From Actinomycetes bacterium (GTDB lineage Bacteria; Actinomycetota; Acidimicrobiia; Acidimicrobiales; RAAP-2), in contig JAJZSM010000001.1 of the NCBI GenBank assembly GCA_021849765.1, positions 1 through 57,216 on the forward strand: a stretch of 57,216 nt of DNA, in the 5' to 3' direction. Position 1 is the stretch's first letter, and every line of letters begins with the position of its first letter. Below, piece by piece: positions 19,065 through 27,713 of this stretch. Below the pieces are notes generated by a model that saw only the letters and a program-made list of their open reading frames with translations, ran no database searches and was not told the DNA's origin. The position numbers were made by a program, and so were the translations under genes.

Positions 19065-19637
19065 ATGATGCTTCGCGTGACGTCGCTTCGAGCGGCGCAC
19101 CTCGTCCTCTGGTCGAGTCCGATCTTGTTGCTCGTCCTCGTCTTCACGGTCTCGAGTCCACCGACTACCACGGCGCACGCTCGAGTCACGACCCCACGCT
19201 CGGCATCGACGCTGCGCTCGACGACGACGACCACGACCGCGGCGACGATGCCGTCGACCAGTGGTCGGGCGAGTGGCCCTACGCCGACGGCTCCGCTGTC
19301 GCGCCGAGCGCTCGCGATCGCGACGCCCGGCGCGCCATCGCCAACGACGACCGTCGCGACCGCGCCGCCAGCCGACTCATCGCTGGTCGCCAACGCCGTG
19401 AGCGGCGCGCTCGTCGGCGACCTCTCGTCGAGCGGAGCCACCGAGGACGTTCCCATACAGGGTCCCGGGAGCTGGCTCATCGAGTCGAGCGCGCCGATGC
19501 TCGCGCAGCTGTTCTGCCCGGGTTGGACCGAGTCCGTGAGCACGACCGTCACCATCAACTCGCTGACGACCTGTCGGATTCACCTGATCAACTGGTCGAA
19601 CGCTCCCCTTCGCTGGCAGATCGTTCCCACCCCGTGA
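19065..19637 (+). CDS. Membrane-anchored Ser/Thr-rich exported protein
   Basis: A 190-residue protein with one hydrophobic N-terminal segment (VLWSSPILLLVLVFTV), then about 80 residues dominated by Thr, Ser, Pro and Ala, and a C-terminal domain with two cysteines (QLFCPGW and TTCRIHL) and several Trp. The architecture suggests an N-terminal anchor, a flexible extracytoplasmic stalk and a small disulfide-stabilised head. No family is recognised. ATG 19065 is chosen over 19014 because of the TACCGT box 6 nt upstream. Its stop overlaps the BTAD gene start as GTGA, so the two proteins are probably made together and may interact. Confidence 0.68.
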   Translation: MMLRVTSLRAAHLVLWSSPILLLVLVFTVSSPPTTTAHARVTTPRSASTLRSTTTTTTAATMPSTSGRASGPTPTAPLSRRALAIATPGAPSPTTTVATAPPADSSLVANAVSGALVGDLSSSGATEDVPIQGPGSWLIESSAPMLAQLFCPGWTESVSTTVTINSLTTCRIHLINWSNAPLRWQIVPTP

Positions 19638-21253
19638 GACGCTTCGCAGCGGGACCGCTCCACGGCGTCGCCCTCGGCGTCTACTTCCTGCTGACCCCCT
19701 ACGTCATCGTGACACGATGGTCGGCCATCCAGCGAGCCGACACCGCCGTGGTTCGAACACTGCTGGTCGCGCTCGCGCTCTTCTGGCTCGTCTTCGTCGT
19801 TCAACTCGTTCGCAACGTCGGCCAGTTGCGACACGGCGCCGTACTGGGACTGGGAGGGACGGCCTGGCTCGCGGGCCTGATCGTGGCCGCGCTCGCTCTC
19901 GGCCCCTCGCCATCTGCTCCGATCCACGTCCGACCAACGGAGCCCGAGGCGGTCGCGACGACGGTGACCCGTCATGCGCCGTCGCCGCACCCGACGCGGA
20001 TCGACGCCACCGGAGCACTGCCCCTGGCGCTGATGGCCAAACGGCGGCTGGACCACTCGCGGTTCGAGCAGACCGATGACGATGACATCGATGAGCTGAT
20101 CGCCATGCTGCGCGGCGCCGACCCGTCACTCGTCGGCCAACTGCGCCGGATCATCGGGACGCGACGCGACGGTGTCCTTCGGGTTGCTCGTGACTACGCC
20201 TACGCCGCACCCGCGCTCGATGACGCGCCCGTCGTCGCCTGCGTCGTGGACGACGACGCCAGCGAGCCGCTCGTCTCCTTCGCACGCGAGGGTGGAACGC
20301 TTCGCGTCCCAGCCCACTGGACGAGGGACCATCTCGTCGCGAACATGGTCGGTCTGCACGACGGCGGGCGCATCGTCGCAACCGACGTCGACTACGACTT
20401 CCTGCGCGCGCTCGCCATCCGTTCGGTGCGCCGCCACCTCGTCGTCTACCTCGGTGACCCCTCGCTGCTCGACGACGTGCTGCGCGCGTGCGCCGTGACC
20501 ATCGATCGATCAGGGGACGTTTCGGAGAACGAGCCCACACGGGCCGCGGCGTCCTTCGCCGGCTTCGCCCAGGACGAGGCACCCGGCGACGACTCCGGCG
20601 TCTTCGTGGCGTTGCTGCGATCCGACCCAGTCATCCACGGACTCCTGACGCCGTTCACGCCGTCACTGCGCCGGCGCAGCATCGAGATGGTCGCCTACGC
20701 CGCGCTGCACCGCGGCGAGGCCATCAGCGGCGACCGGCTCCGATCGCGTGTGCTCGTGCACGCCGATGTCGACGCGTCCCTGCGCACGCTCGCCAATACC
20801 GCGACCAGCGTTCGGCGCAGTCTCGGCACAGACGCCGATGGCCCCCGGCTCCACCCCGTCTCGGCCGACGGCCTCTACCGCATCCACGGCGTCACCAGTG
20901 ACGTCGGTCGACTGCACGACCTCGTGCGAGACGCCCGCCGACGCTCGAACGTCGATGCGGCACCGCTGCTCATCCAGGCGCTCAGCCTCGTGCGCGGTGA
21001 GCCGCTCGCCGGCGTGCGCCACGGCTTCGAGTGGTTCACGATCGAGGGCCACCTGGCGCGGCTCCAGCGCGACGGCGAGTGGGCGGCCCTCGCCCTGCAC
21101 GAGGCAGCCCTCGCGGCGGGCGACGTCGAGCGCGCCTACTGGGCGATCGAGCGGGGTCGACTCCTCGACCCGTTCAACGACGTCCTGACCGACGCACTCG
21201 CGCGTGTGCCGCGGCTACGCCAGTTTGGCGGCGATCGTACCGGCGCTGCGTAG
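19634..21253 (+). CDS. Membrane protein with BTAD-type (SARP-like) C-terminal region
   Basis: A 539-residue protein with three N-terminal hydrophobic segments (VALGVYFLLTPYVIV, LLVALALFWLVFVVQL, GTAWLAGLIVAALAL), a cytoplasmic middle domain of unknown type, and a C-terminal part that looks like a winged helix (ISGDRLRSRVL, NTATSVRRSLG) followed by a helical repeat bacterial transcriptional activation domain (LLIQALSLVRGEPLAG, ALHEAALAAGDVERAY). The GTG at 19634 overlaps the previous stop by 4 nt; the longer frame to 18920 is antisense-like and rejected. The 3' end overlaps the convergent ddl gene by 39 nt. A membrane-tethered regulator is the likely role. Confidence 0.7.
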   Translation: MRRFAAGPLHGVALGVYFLLTPYVIVTRWSAIQRADTAVVRTLLVALALFWLVFVVQLVRNVGQLRHGAVLGLGGTAWLAGLIVAALALGPSPSAPIHVRPTEPEAVATTVTRHAPSPHPTRIDATGALPLALMAKRRLDHSRFEQTDDDDIDELIAMLRGADPSLVGQLRRIIGTRRDGVLRVARDYAYAAPALDDAPVVACVVDDDASEPLVSFAREGGTLRVPAHWTRDHLVANMVGLHDGGRIVATDVDYDFLRALAIRSVRRHLVVYLGDPSLLDDVLRACAVTIDRSGDVSENEPTRAAASFAGFAQDEAPGDDSGVFVALLRSDPVIHGLLTPFTPSLRRRSIEMVAYAALHRGEAISGDRLRSRVLVHADVDASLRTLANTATSVRRSLGTDADGPRLHPVSADGLYRIHGVTSDVGRLHDLVRDARRRSNVDAAPLLIQALSLVRGEPLAGVRHGFEWFTIEGHLARLQRDGEWAALALHEAALAAGDVERAYWAIERGRLLDPFNDVLTDALARVPRLRQFGGDRTGAA

Positions 21254-22321
21254 GACGAGTCCGTCGGCGCCGGCTGCGCTATAGCGATGCGCTGGGCGCT
21301 CGCGGGCCTCAGCCACCAGGTCGGCGAGCAACTGGCCAAAGGGCACGACCGGCTCGACGAAGAGGTGCTTGGCGAGTGATCCCGGGATCGTGTTGATCTC
21401 GTTGAGGTACACCTCGGCGTCGTTGGCGAGGAAGTCGATCCGCGCCACGCCACGCACCGACGCGATCGCGGCCACGGCGCGCGCGACCTCGACGATCCGC
21501 TCGGCCTGGCCCGGGGCCAGCACCGCCGGGATCTCCCGGGGGGCCGACACCATGCCGTCACCGCCCACGTACTTGTCCCGGTAGTCGAGGATCTCAGCGT
21601 TCACCGCCCGTCGCAGGGGCCGCTCGATCGCCGACAGGGAGAGCGACGGATAGCTGCGCACCGCGATCTGCACGTCCACCAGGTCGGCGCGGAAGGGTTC
21701 GACGACACAGCCGAGCGCGAAGTGGCTGTTGGCGCGAAGCCGGGCCAGGGCGGTCTCGAGATCGCCGACGACATCGATCCCGATCGAGGAGCCGCCGAAG
21801 CGGGGCTTGAGGATGTAGGGGCCGTCAAAGGGCAGGGTCGTCGTCGCGTCGCTCAGCAGGATCCGCGGCAGCGTCGGCAGTCCGGCGGCCGCGGCGACGG
21901 CGCCGAAGGACCACTTGTCCATCCCGAGCGCCGCACCGGCCACCGTCGGACCGGTGTAGGCGATGCCCGCAAGGTCGAGGACGGCCTGGAGGGTTCCGTC
22001 CTCGCCTGGCCCGCCGTGGGTCGCGAGCACCGCGACGTCGACGTCGAGGCGGCGATCCTTGCCCAGGCGGCCGCCCGACGCGAAGAAGCCGCCGCCGTCG
22101 CCGACCCGCAGGGTGAGCGCGGAGGCGCCGCGCGGCACGCCGTCAATGAACGCCTCGGCCTCGACGTCGCCGTTCACCTGGTAGAAGTCACCGGTCTTGG
22201 TCCAGTAGATCCCCGTGGCGCCCTTGTCGCTGCGGCGCAACTCACGCAGCGCCTGGAGCCCCGTCAGGATCGACACGTCGTGCTCGGGCGACGGCCCGCC
22301 GTAAATCACACCACTGGTCAC
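21215..22321 (-). CDS. ddl: D-alanine-D-alanine ligase
   Basis: A 368-residue ATP-grasp ligase that joins two D-alanines for peptidoglycan precursors. The N-terminus VIYGGPSPEHDVSILTG, the ATP-binding segment PYILKPRFGGSSIGI and the metal/substrate loop YLNEINTIPGS are all present. The start is GTG 22321, with a GAGGTGA site about 5 nt upstream. It lies 26 nt after the MurF-type gene, matching the metabolic order in which MurF adds the D-Ala-D-Ala made by Ddl. Its 3' end overlaps the BTAD gene on the other strand. Confidence 0.92.
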   Translation of the reverse strand: MTSGVIYGGPSPEHDVSILTGLQALRELRRSDKGATGIYWTKTGDFYQVNGDVEAEAFIDGVPRGASALTLRVGDGGGFFASGGRLGKDRRLDVDVAVLATHGGPGEDGTLQAVLDLAGIAYTGPTVAGAALGMDKWSFGAVAAAAGLPTLPRILLSDATTTLPFDGPYILKPRFGGSSIGIDVVGDLETALARLRANSHFALGCVVEPFRADLVDVQIAVRSYPSLSLSAIERPLRRAVNAEILDYRDKYVGGDGMVSAPREIPAVLAPGQAERIVEVARAVAAIASVRGVARIDFLANDAEVYLNEINTIPGSLAKHLFVEPVVPFGQLLADLVAEARERPAHRYSAAGADGLVLRSAGTIAAKLA

Positions 22322-22347
22322 CGCTCACCTCGTTCCTAGACCGACTA

Positions 22348-23910
22348 TCAAGGGTAGTTGTCGGGCAGGTCGTTGAGATACAGCACCGCGTCCCCGACGG
22401 TCAGGGTTTCGCGAACCCACGCCACCGCCTGCTCGCGCCGATCGAAGCGTCGCGGCGGCTGCTCGTAGCCCGTCGCCAGCGCCAGCGCATTGGTTCGCCC
22501 GACGACGACGAGTTCGACGCCGAGGGTGCGGGCACGACGCGCCAGGGCCAGATTCTGGCCGTACTGGTCGCGTCCGAGTTCGACCATCCCTGGTGTCACG
22601 AGCACTCGCCGACCCGCGACGTCCAGGCCGACGAGCACGTTGAGTGCCGCGGCCGCACTCGCGGGGTTGGCGTTAAAGGTGTCATCGATCACGAGCACGC
22701 CCGAAGGCGCCGCCACGACGTTCGCTCGATTCGCGACCGGTGTCACGCCACCGATACGCCCGAGGACTCGTCGCGCGTCTTGGCCGAGCTCGATGGCCAC
22801 CGCGATCGCCACGGCCAGGTTGCTCGGCTGAACGCCGACGATGACCGGGTGCGTGGACGCCTCCAGTCCCGCAACCTCGACGCGCCACTGCGCGCCCTCG
22901 GGCGTCACGCGCACCTGGGCGTCCGGGGACGTCGACCCCGCGCGCACGACCCGTTTGCCTGACGTTTCGAGGCGCTCGACCCACCGCCGGAGCCGCTCGT
23001 CGTCCACGTTGAGCACGACCACCGACGCCCGTTCGGTGATCTCGAACTTGGCCGCGTCGATCACCTCGAGTGACCCCATTCGCTCGAGGTGCACCGGTCC
23101 GATCGCGGTGACCGCCGCGATCGTCGGTGGACACCAATCGCACATCGCTCGAATCTCGCCCGGGCCGAAGGTACCCATCTCGGCGATGAACACCGAGGTG
23201 CCGTCGGCGAGGTTCTCGTTGATTGCTCGCGACAGACCCGCCCGGTTGTTGAAGCTGCGTGGCGTAGCGACGACGGAGCCGTCCATGAGCTGGGCCAGGT
23301 GATTCTTCGTCGAGGTCTTGCCGTAGGAGCCAGTAATTCCCACGACCGTCGGCGCCACGCGCGCCAGGCGTTCGCGCGCCCGATCGACGAACTCGCGCGC
23401 GCGCCGATCCTCGTAGGGAGTCAGGATCCTCGTTGCGAGGTCGAGCAGCACGGGCACGGCCCACACGACGATGACGGCTCCGAGCCACGGTTCGGGCGTC
23501 AGCGCACCGAGCAGCCCGATCGCGACGGCCATCGCGCTCGCCACCACCGCGATGGTCGTCGAGCGCCGCGTCCAGTGCAACGCGCTGGTGCGACCGCGCA
23601 GCGAGAGCCCCGTCGGGCACAGCCAGCCGTAGAGGATCGAGTCGATGACCAGGATCAGCGGGCTCGCGAGCACGAACCCGACGACGAGTCCGAGGAACAG
23701 CACGTGACTGAGCGTGAGTGGGCGACGCAGGTTGCGCTGCGCGGGTGCCGAGGCGCGAGCCACCTGCGGCGACGTCCATCGACCGAGAAATCGCGCGAGC
23801 GACGACGCGACGTAGTGCTCGCGCTGGAGCACCCGCAGCCACCGGACCAGCTGGGCGCCGTACGCACTCACCACCGCCACGGCGGCCACCACGTCAATCG
23901 CGATCCTCAT
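22348..23910 (-). CDS. murF: MurF-type Mur ligase with N-terminal membrane domain
   Basis: A 520-residue protein. Residues from about 190 form a Mur ligase of the MurF type: P-loop GITGSYGKTST, EMGTFGPGEI, GPVHLERMGS, and IDDTFNANPASAAAAL, matching the YNANP motif of MurF. The first 165 residues contain about four hydrophobic segments, absent from standard cytoplasmic MurF (about 450-480 residues). It probably adds D-Ala-D-Ala to the UDP-MurNAc-tripeptide at the membrane, or acts on a related peptide. The ATG overlaps the hydrolase stop as ATGA, and ddl follows after 26 nt. Whether this is the housekeeping MurF is unknown, since the dcw cluster is not here. Confidence 0.82.
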   Translation of the reverse strand: MRIAIDVVAAVAVVSAYGAQLVRWLRVLQREHYVASSLARFLGRWTSPQVARASAPAQRNLRRPLTLSHVLFLGLVVGFVLASPLILVIDSILYGWLCPTGLSLRGRTSALHWTRRSTTIAVVASAMAVAIGLLGALTPEPWLGAVIVVWAVPVLLDLATRILTPYEDRRAREFVDRARERLARVAPTVVGITGSYGKTSTKNHLAQLMDGSVVATPRSFNNRAGLSRAINENLADGTSVFIAEMGTFGPGEIRAMCDWCPPTIAAVTAIGPVHLERMGSLEVIDAAKFEITERASVVVLNVDDERLRRWVERLETSGKRVVRAGSTSPDAQVRVTPEGAQWRVEVAGLEASTHPVIVGVQPSNLAVAIAVAIELGQDARRVLGRIGGVTPVANRANVVAAPSGVLVIDDTFNANPASAAAALNVLVGLDVAGRRVLVTPGMVELGRDQYGQNLALARRARTLGVELVVVGRTNALALATGYEQPPRRFDRREQAVAWVRETLTVGDAVLYLNDLPDNYP

Positions 23911-24665
23911 CGCGCCACCTCAACGATGAGATCGGTGAGCGAATCGGCCGCCTCGAGGGGCACGAGATGTCCCACGCCCGCCAGCACGCGCAGGCGCCGC
24001 CCGTCGGCGTCGGGAACGCGGAGGAGCGCGTTGGCACGCTCGGCGACCGAGACGGGCACCACCGTGTCCAACTCGCCCCAGAGCAGAGCGACCGGCACCT
24101 CGATGCGGGCGAGTTCGTCCTCGTAGCCCTCGGCCACGGTCGCGACGAGGACGTCACGGATTACGCCCGTCGCCGCTCGATAGTCGGACGAACCGTACTT
24201 ATGCCGAGCCGCCTCCAGTCGTTCGTCGGACAGCCAGCCGCGCCGGTGCAGCCACCGGATCGCTCGGTATGGGCGCGGCGAGCGCACGGCGACCCGGTCA
24301 CGCAGGAGCGGGGTCCCGCTCAGGATCACCGTGGTCACCAGTTCGGGGTGCCCGGCCGCGATCACCGTCGCGATCCGGCCCCCGAAGGAGTGGCCCACCA
24401 CGAGCACCGGCCGGCCGAGCTCGGCCAGGACCGGTGCGACGAGCGACGCGTAGAACCGCGCGCCACCCGCGACCGATGGGGGTGGTGAGGATCCGAACCC
24501 GGGGAGGTCGAGGGCCAAGGAGGCGCGCCCACGGCGCGCGAGCGCCGCTTGGACGGCCGCGAAATCGCGGCCCCTTCGGGCCCAGCCGTGCAGTAGCACC
24601 ACGTCGAGGGGGCCCTCTCCGGCGATGTCACCGAACATGGTTCCGTCGCCGAAGGTCCGCAGCAC
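23907..24665 (-). CDS. Alpha/beta hydrolase
   Basis: A 252-residue alpha/beta-hydrolase-fold enzyme. HGWARRGRDF forms the oxyanion region, GHSFGG holds the nucleophilic Ser, GELDTVVP the Asp and GVGHLVPLE the His, so the catalytic triad is complete. The substrate is unknown (ester, lactone or amide). The GTG start at 24665 has TAACCT exactly 6 nt upstream, so it heads a leaderless three-gene transcript with murF and ddl. Its promoter lies back to back with that of the helicase gene, with 56 bp between the two start codons. Confidence 0.88.
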   Translation of the reverse strand: MLRTFGDGTMFGDIAGEGPLDVVLLHGWARRGRDFAAVQAALARRGRASLALDLPGFGSSPPPSVAGGARFYASLVAPVLAELGRPVLVVGHSFGGRIATVIAAGHPELVTTVILSGTPLLRDRVAVRSPRPYRAIRWLHRRGWLSDERLEAARHKYGSSDYRAATGVIRDVLVATVAEGYEDELARIEVPVALLWGELDTVVPVSVAERANALLRVPDADGRRLRVLAGVGHLVPLEAADSLTDLIVEVAR

Positions 24666-24671
24666 CCCCCA

Positions 24672-24677
24672 AGGTTA
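24672..24677 (-). promoter_or_regulatory. -10 box for leaderless hydrolase-murF-ddl operon
   Basis: TAACCT on the minus strand, 6 nt before GTG 24665. Confidence 0.6.
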
Positions 24678-24709
24678 CCGACGCGGCGCGCCGTGACGGC
24701 AATGACCGA

Positions 24710-24715
24710 TAGCGT
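24710..24715 (+). promoter_or_regulatory. -10 box for leaderless helicase gene
   Basis: TAGCGT, 6 nt before GTG 24722. Confidence 0.55.
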
Positions 24716-24721
24716 CAGAAC

Positions 24722-26341
24722 GTGAGCGACGGCGCCGAGTTCTCGACCGACCTGCTGGTGGGTCTCACCCCCGAACAGCGCGAAGCGGTCACCTCGAGCG
24801 CTCGACGCCTGCTCGTTCGCGCCACGGCCGGTTCGGGCAAGACCCACGTGCTGACCCTTCGCATTCAGCGTCGGATCGCCGAGGGTGACTACAGCCCTGA
24901 CCAGGTACTGGCCATGACGTTCACCCGTAAGGCGGGTGACGAGTTACGCCGCCGCCTCTTCGCCGCCGGCATCAGCGACGTGCGCGCCGGCACGTTCCAT
25001 CGCGCCGCCCTGACGTTGGTGAACCAGCACCGGCGTGACAGCGGTCGGCCACCCGTCGTGCTCGAGACCTCGCGGCGACGTCTCGTGACCACCCTCGCGG
25101 CGCAACTCGCCGAGTCAGGGGTCGTGCGCCTCGACGACTGGCAGCTGCCCCGACTGGAGCTCGAGATCGGCTGGGCCCTCAGCCAGGGACTCAACGGCGG
25201 GACCTACCTGCGCCAGGCCCGACGCCACCATCGCGACGCGCCACTGCCCGTGGCGACCTTCGCCGACGTACTCGACCGCTACGTGGGCCTGTGCCACAGC
25301 CGCGGCGTGCTCGACTTCGACCTGCTGCTGAGCGAGGCGATCGCGCTGCTGCGCAACGAGCCCGCCGTGCGCGCCGCCTTTCGCCACCGTACGCCATCGC
25401 TCTACGTCGACGAGGCCCAAGACATGAATCCGCTGCAGTTCATGTTGCTACGCGAGATGGCCGGCGACGATCCCGATCTCTTCAGCGTCGGCGACCCAAA
25501 CCAGTCCATCTACGGGTTCAACGGGGCTAACCCCCAACTACTCGGTGAGATCGTGAACACCTGGCCCGACACGGTGGTCCTCGATCTGACCCGCAACCAT
25601 CGCTCGACCGCGCGCATCGTGGCGGTGGCCAACACCTTGCTCGAAGAGGGTGCCCGCGGCCTCGTTCCGGCTCGTGACGACGGACCCACGCCGATCGTAC
25701 GTGCCTACAACACCGACGAGGAGGAGGCCCGCCACGTCGCCACCTGGCTCGGCGTCAACCACCGTCCGGGCACCTCGTGGCGCTCAATGGCGGTGCTGGC
25801 GCGTACGAACGCCCAACTCGACCTGATCGCCGAAGCGCTCGAAGCGGCGTCGATTCCCGCCGAGCGTCGCGGGGCGGACCACTCGCCCGCTTCGGACCTG
25901 TTCGCGCCGGCCGAACACGGTCGGCGCGTCGAGCACGACGCGCTCGATGCGGTAGCGCTCTCGACGATCCACCGGGCCAAGGGACTCGAGTTCGAGCACG
26001 TCGCGGTCGTCGGTTGGGCCGAGGGCCTGCTGCCTCACTACAACGCGACCACCGAGATCCAGCTCGCCGAGGAGCAGCGCCTCGCCTACGTGGCCATCAG
26101 CCGCGCCGAGCTGTCCCTGCTTCTCACGTGGAGTCGCGGCCGCAACGACCCGCGCTACCCCGATCGCGTGCCGTCACGCTACCTCGCACCCATCGAGCGC
26201 GTCATCGCCGCCATCAATCGTCGGGACGCCCCCCTGACCGGCGAGGCCCGAAGGGCGCGGTTGGCGGCCATTCGACGCGACCTCGCGGCGGCGACCGACG
26301 AAGTAGCGTGGCCCACTGATGGGCGATCCAGTACTTCGTGA
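24722..26341 (+). CDS. UvrD/PcrA-like superfamily 1 helicase, compact
   Basis: A 539-residue SF1A DNA helicase. The Q-motif region LTPEQREAV, Walker A ATAGSGKT, motif Ia AMTFTRKAGDEL, Walker B VDEAQDMN, motif III GDPNQSIYGFNGA, motif IV LTRNHRS, motif V TIHRAKGLEF and motif VI YVAISRAE are all present, so it should be an active 3'-5' translocase. It is shorter than UvrD or PcrA (about 720 residues); much of the 2B region between motifs IV and V is missing. It could act in repair or as UvrD2-like housekeeping helicase. GTG 24722 has a TAGCGT box 6 nt upstream. The 3' end overlaps the GlcD-like gene by 23 nt. Confidence 0.88.
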   Translation: MSDGAEFSTDLLVGLTPEQREAVTSSARRLLVRATAGSGKTHVLTLRIQRRIAEGDYSPDQVLAMTFTRKAGDELRRRLFAAGISDVRAGTFHRAALTLVNQHRRDSGRPPVVLETSRRRLVTTLAAQLAESGVVRLDDWQLPRLELEIGWALSQGLNGGTYLRQARRHHRDAPLPVATFADVLDRYVGLCHSRGVLDFDLLLSEAIALLRNEPAVRAAFRHRTPSLYVDEAQDMNPLQFMLLREMAGDDPDLFSVGDPNQSIYGFNGANPQLLGEIVNTWPDTVVLDLTRNHRSTARIVAVANTLLEEGARGLVPARDDGPTPIVRAYNTDEEEARHVATWLGVNHRPGTSWRSMAVLARTNAQLDLIAEALEAASIPAERRGADHSPASDLFAPAEHGRRVEHDALDAVALSTIHRAKGLEFEHVAVVGWAEGLLPHYNATTEIQLAEEQRLAYVAISRAELSLLLTWSRGRNDPRYPDRVPSRYLAPIERVIAAINRRDAPLTGEARRARLAAIRRDLAAATDEVAWPTDGRSSTS

Positions 26342-27713
26342 GGCGCTGACCTCGCTGCTCGGCGACGGCGGAGTCACCTTCACGCCGCACCACAATCCCG
26401 ACGACCTGCACGACGAGACACTGCATCCCGACCACGTCGAGCCCTTCGCGGTCACCTACCCGCGCTCGACCCAGGACGTCGCGGACATCGCGCGACTGGC
26501 CAGTCGCCACCAGGTGCCGATCACGCCGCGCGGATCGGGCACCGGCCTCTCGGGTGGCGCCACGCCCGTCAAGGGCGGCGTCGTCGTCAGCTTCGCCAAG
26601 ATGAACGAGATACTCGCCATCGACGAGCGCGACCACGTCGTGGTCGTCCAACCGGGGGTGACGTTGCGCGAGCTCAACGAAGCCCTCACACCCTTCGGAC
26701 TGCGCTACCCCGTGTATCCCGGCGAGACCTCTGGCTCGTTGGGCGGCAACGTCAACACGAACGCCGGTGGCATGCGCGCCGTTCGCCACGGCGTCACGCG
26801 CCAGCACGTGCTCGGACTCGAACTCGTGCTCATCGACGGCACGGTGTTGCGCGTCGGCGGTCCGGTGATGAAGTCGTCCTCGGGCTACGACCTCACCCAA
26901 TTGATCGTGGGTAGCGAGGGCACCCTCGCGCTTGTCACCGAGGTGACCCTGCGACTCGCGCCGCGCTTCGAGCACACCGCCACCGTCCTCGTGCCGTTCG
27001 CCGATCTGACCGAGGTCACCTCGATCGTGCCGCGCATCGTCGCGACCGGCCTCGAGCCATCGATCCTCGAGTACCTCGACCTGCTCACCATGGCGGCGAT
27101 CGTGAAGGCGTCGAACCTTGAGCTCGGCGTCGCCCCCGACGTGGCTGAGCGCACGTCGGCCTACCTCGTCATCGTGCTCGAGACCCGCACCGCGTCCCAG
27201 CTCGAGAACGATCTCGCCGACCTCGCGAGTCTGGTCGATGCGGCCGGCGCCCTCGACGTCTACGTGCTGCCCGGCGGGGCCGCCGCCCGGCTGATCGAGG
27301 CCCGTGAGCGCGTCTTTTGGGTCTCCAAGGCCGCCGGTGCGAACGAGATCATCGACGTGGTCGTGCCCCGGTCGCGGGTTCCCGAGTTCCTCGAGCGCGC
27401 CCAGGTCCTCGGCGAGCGCTACGGGGCCTTTGTCGCGGGCTGCGGCCACGTCGGCGACGGTAACGTCCACCTGTCGATCTTCCAGAACGACGACGAGCGC
27501 CGCGAGGCGATGCTGCTCGAGCTGTTCGCCGCCGGTCTGGAACTCGGCGGCCAGATCTCGGGCGAGCACGGCATCGGTCGCGACAAGCAGGCCGCCTACC
27601 TCGCCCTCAGCGATCCCAACGTGCTCGACCTGCAGCGCCGGCTGAAGCGGGCCTTTGACCCGTCGGGCCTGCTGAACCCCTTCCGCCACCTCGACGACCG
27701 GATCCGGCCGTGA
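26319..27713 (+). CDS. GlcD-like FAD-linked oxidase (glycolate/D-lactate dehydrogenase type)
   Basis: A 464-residue FAD-binding PCMH-type flavoprotein that oxidises a 2-hydroxy acid. The FAD site reads PRGSGTGLSGGATPVKGGVVV and PGETSGSLGGNVNTNAGG; the C-terminal cap has HVGDGNVHLSIF and GEHGIGRDK with the substrate and metal-binding His. No GlcE or iron-sulfur GlcF partner is adjacent, so it may act alone as in D-lactate dehydrogenases. It starts inside the helicase 3' end; a TAGCGT 9 nt upstream may give an internal promoter. The ThDP enzyme follows with a GTGA overlap. Confidence 0.9.
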   Translation: MGDPVLREALTSLLGDGGVTFTPHHNPDDLHDETLHPDHVEPFAVTYPRSTQDVADIARLASRHQVPITPRGSGTGLSGGATPVKGGVVVSFAKMNEILAIDERDHVVVVQPGVTLRELNEALTPFGLRYPVYPGETSGSLGGNVNTNAGGMRAVRHGVTRQHVLGLELVLIDGTVLRVGGPVMKSSSGYDLTQLIVGSEGTLALVTEVTLRLAPRFEHTATVLVPFADLTEVTSIVPRIVATGLEPSILEYLDLLTMAAIVKASNLELGVAPDVAERTSAYLVIVLETRTASQLENDLADLASLVDAAGALDVYVLPGGAAARLIEARERVFWVSKAAGANEIIDVVVPRSRVPEFLERAQVLGERYGAFVAGCGHVGDGNVHLSIFQNDDERREAMLLELFAAGLELGGQISGEHGIGRDKQAAYLALSDPNVLDLQRRLKRAFDPSGLLNPFRHLDDRIRP

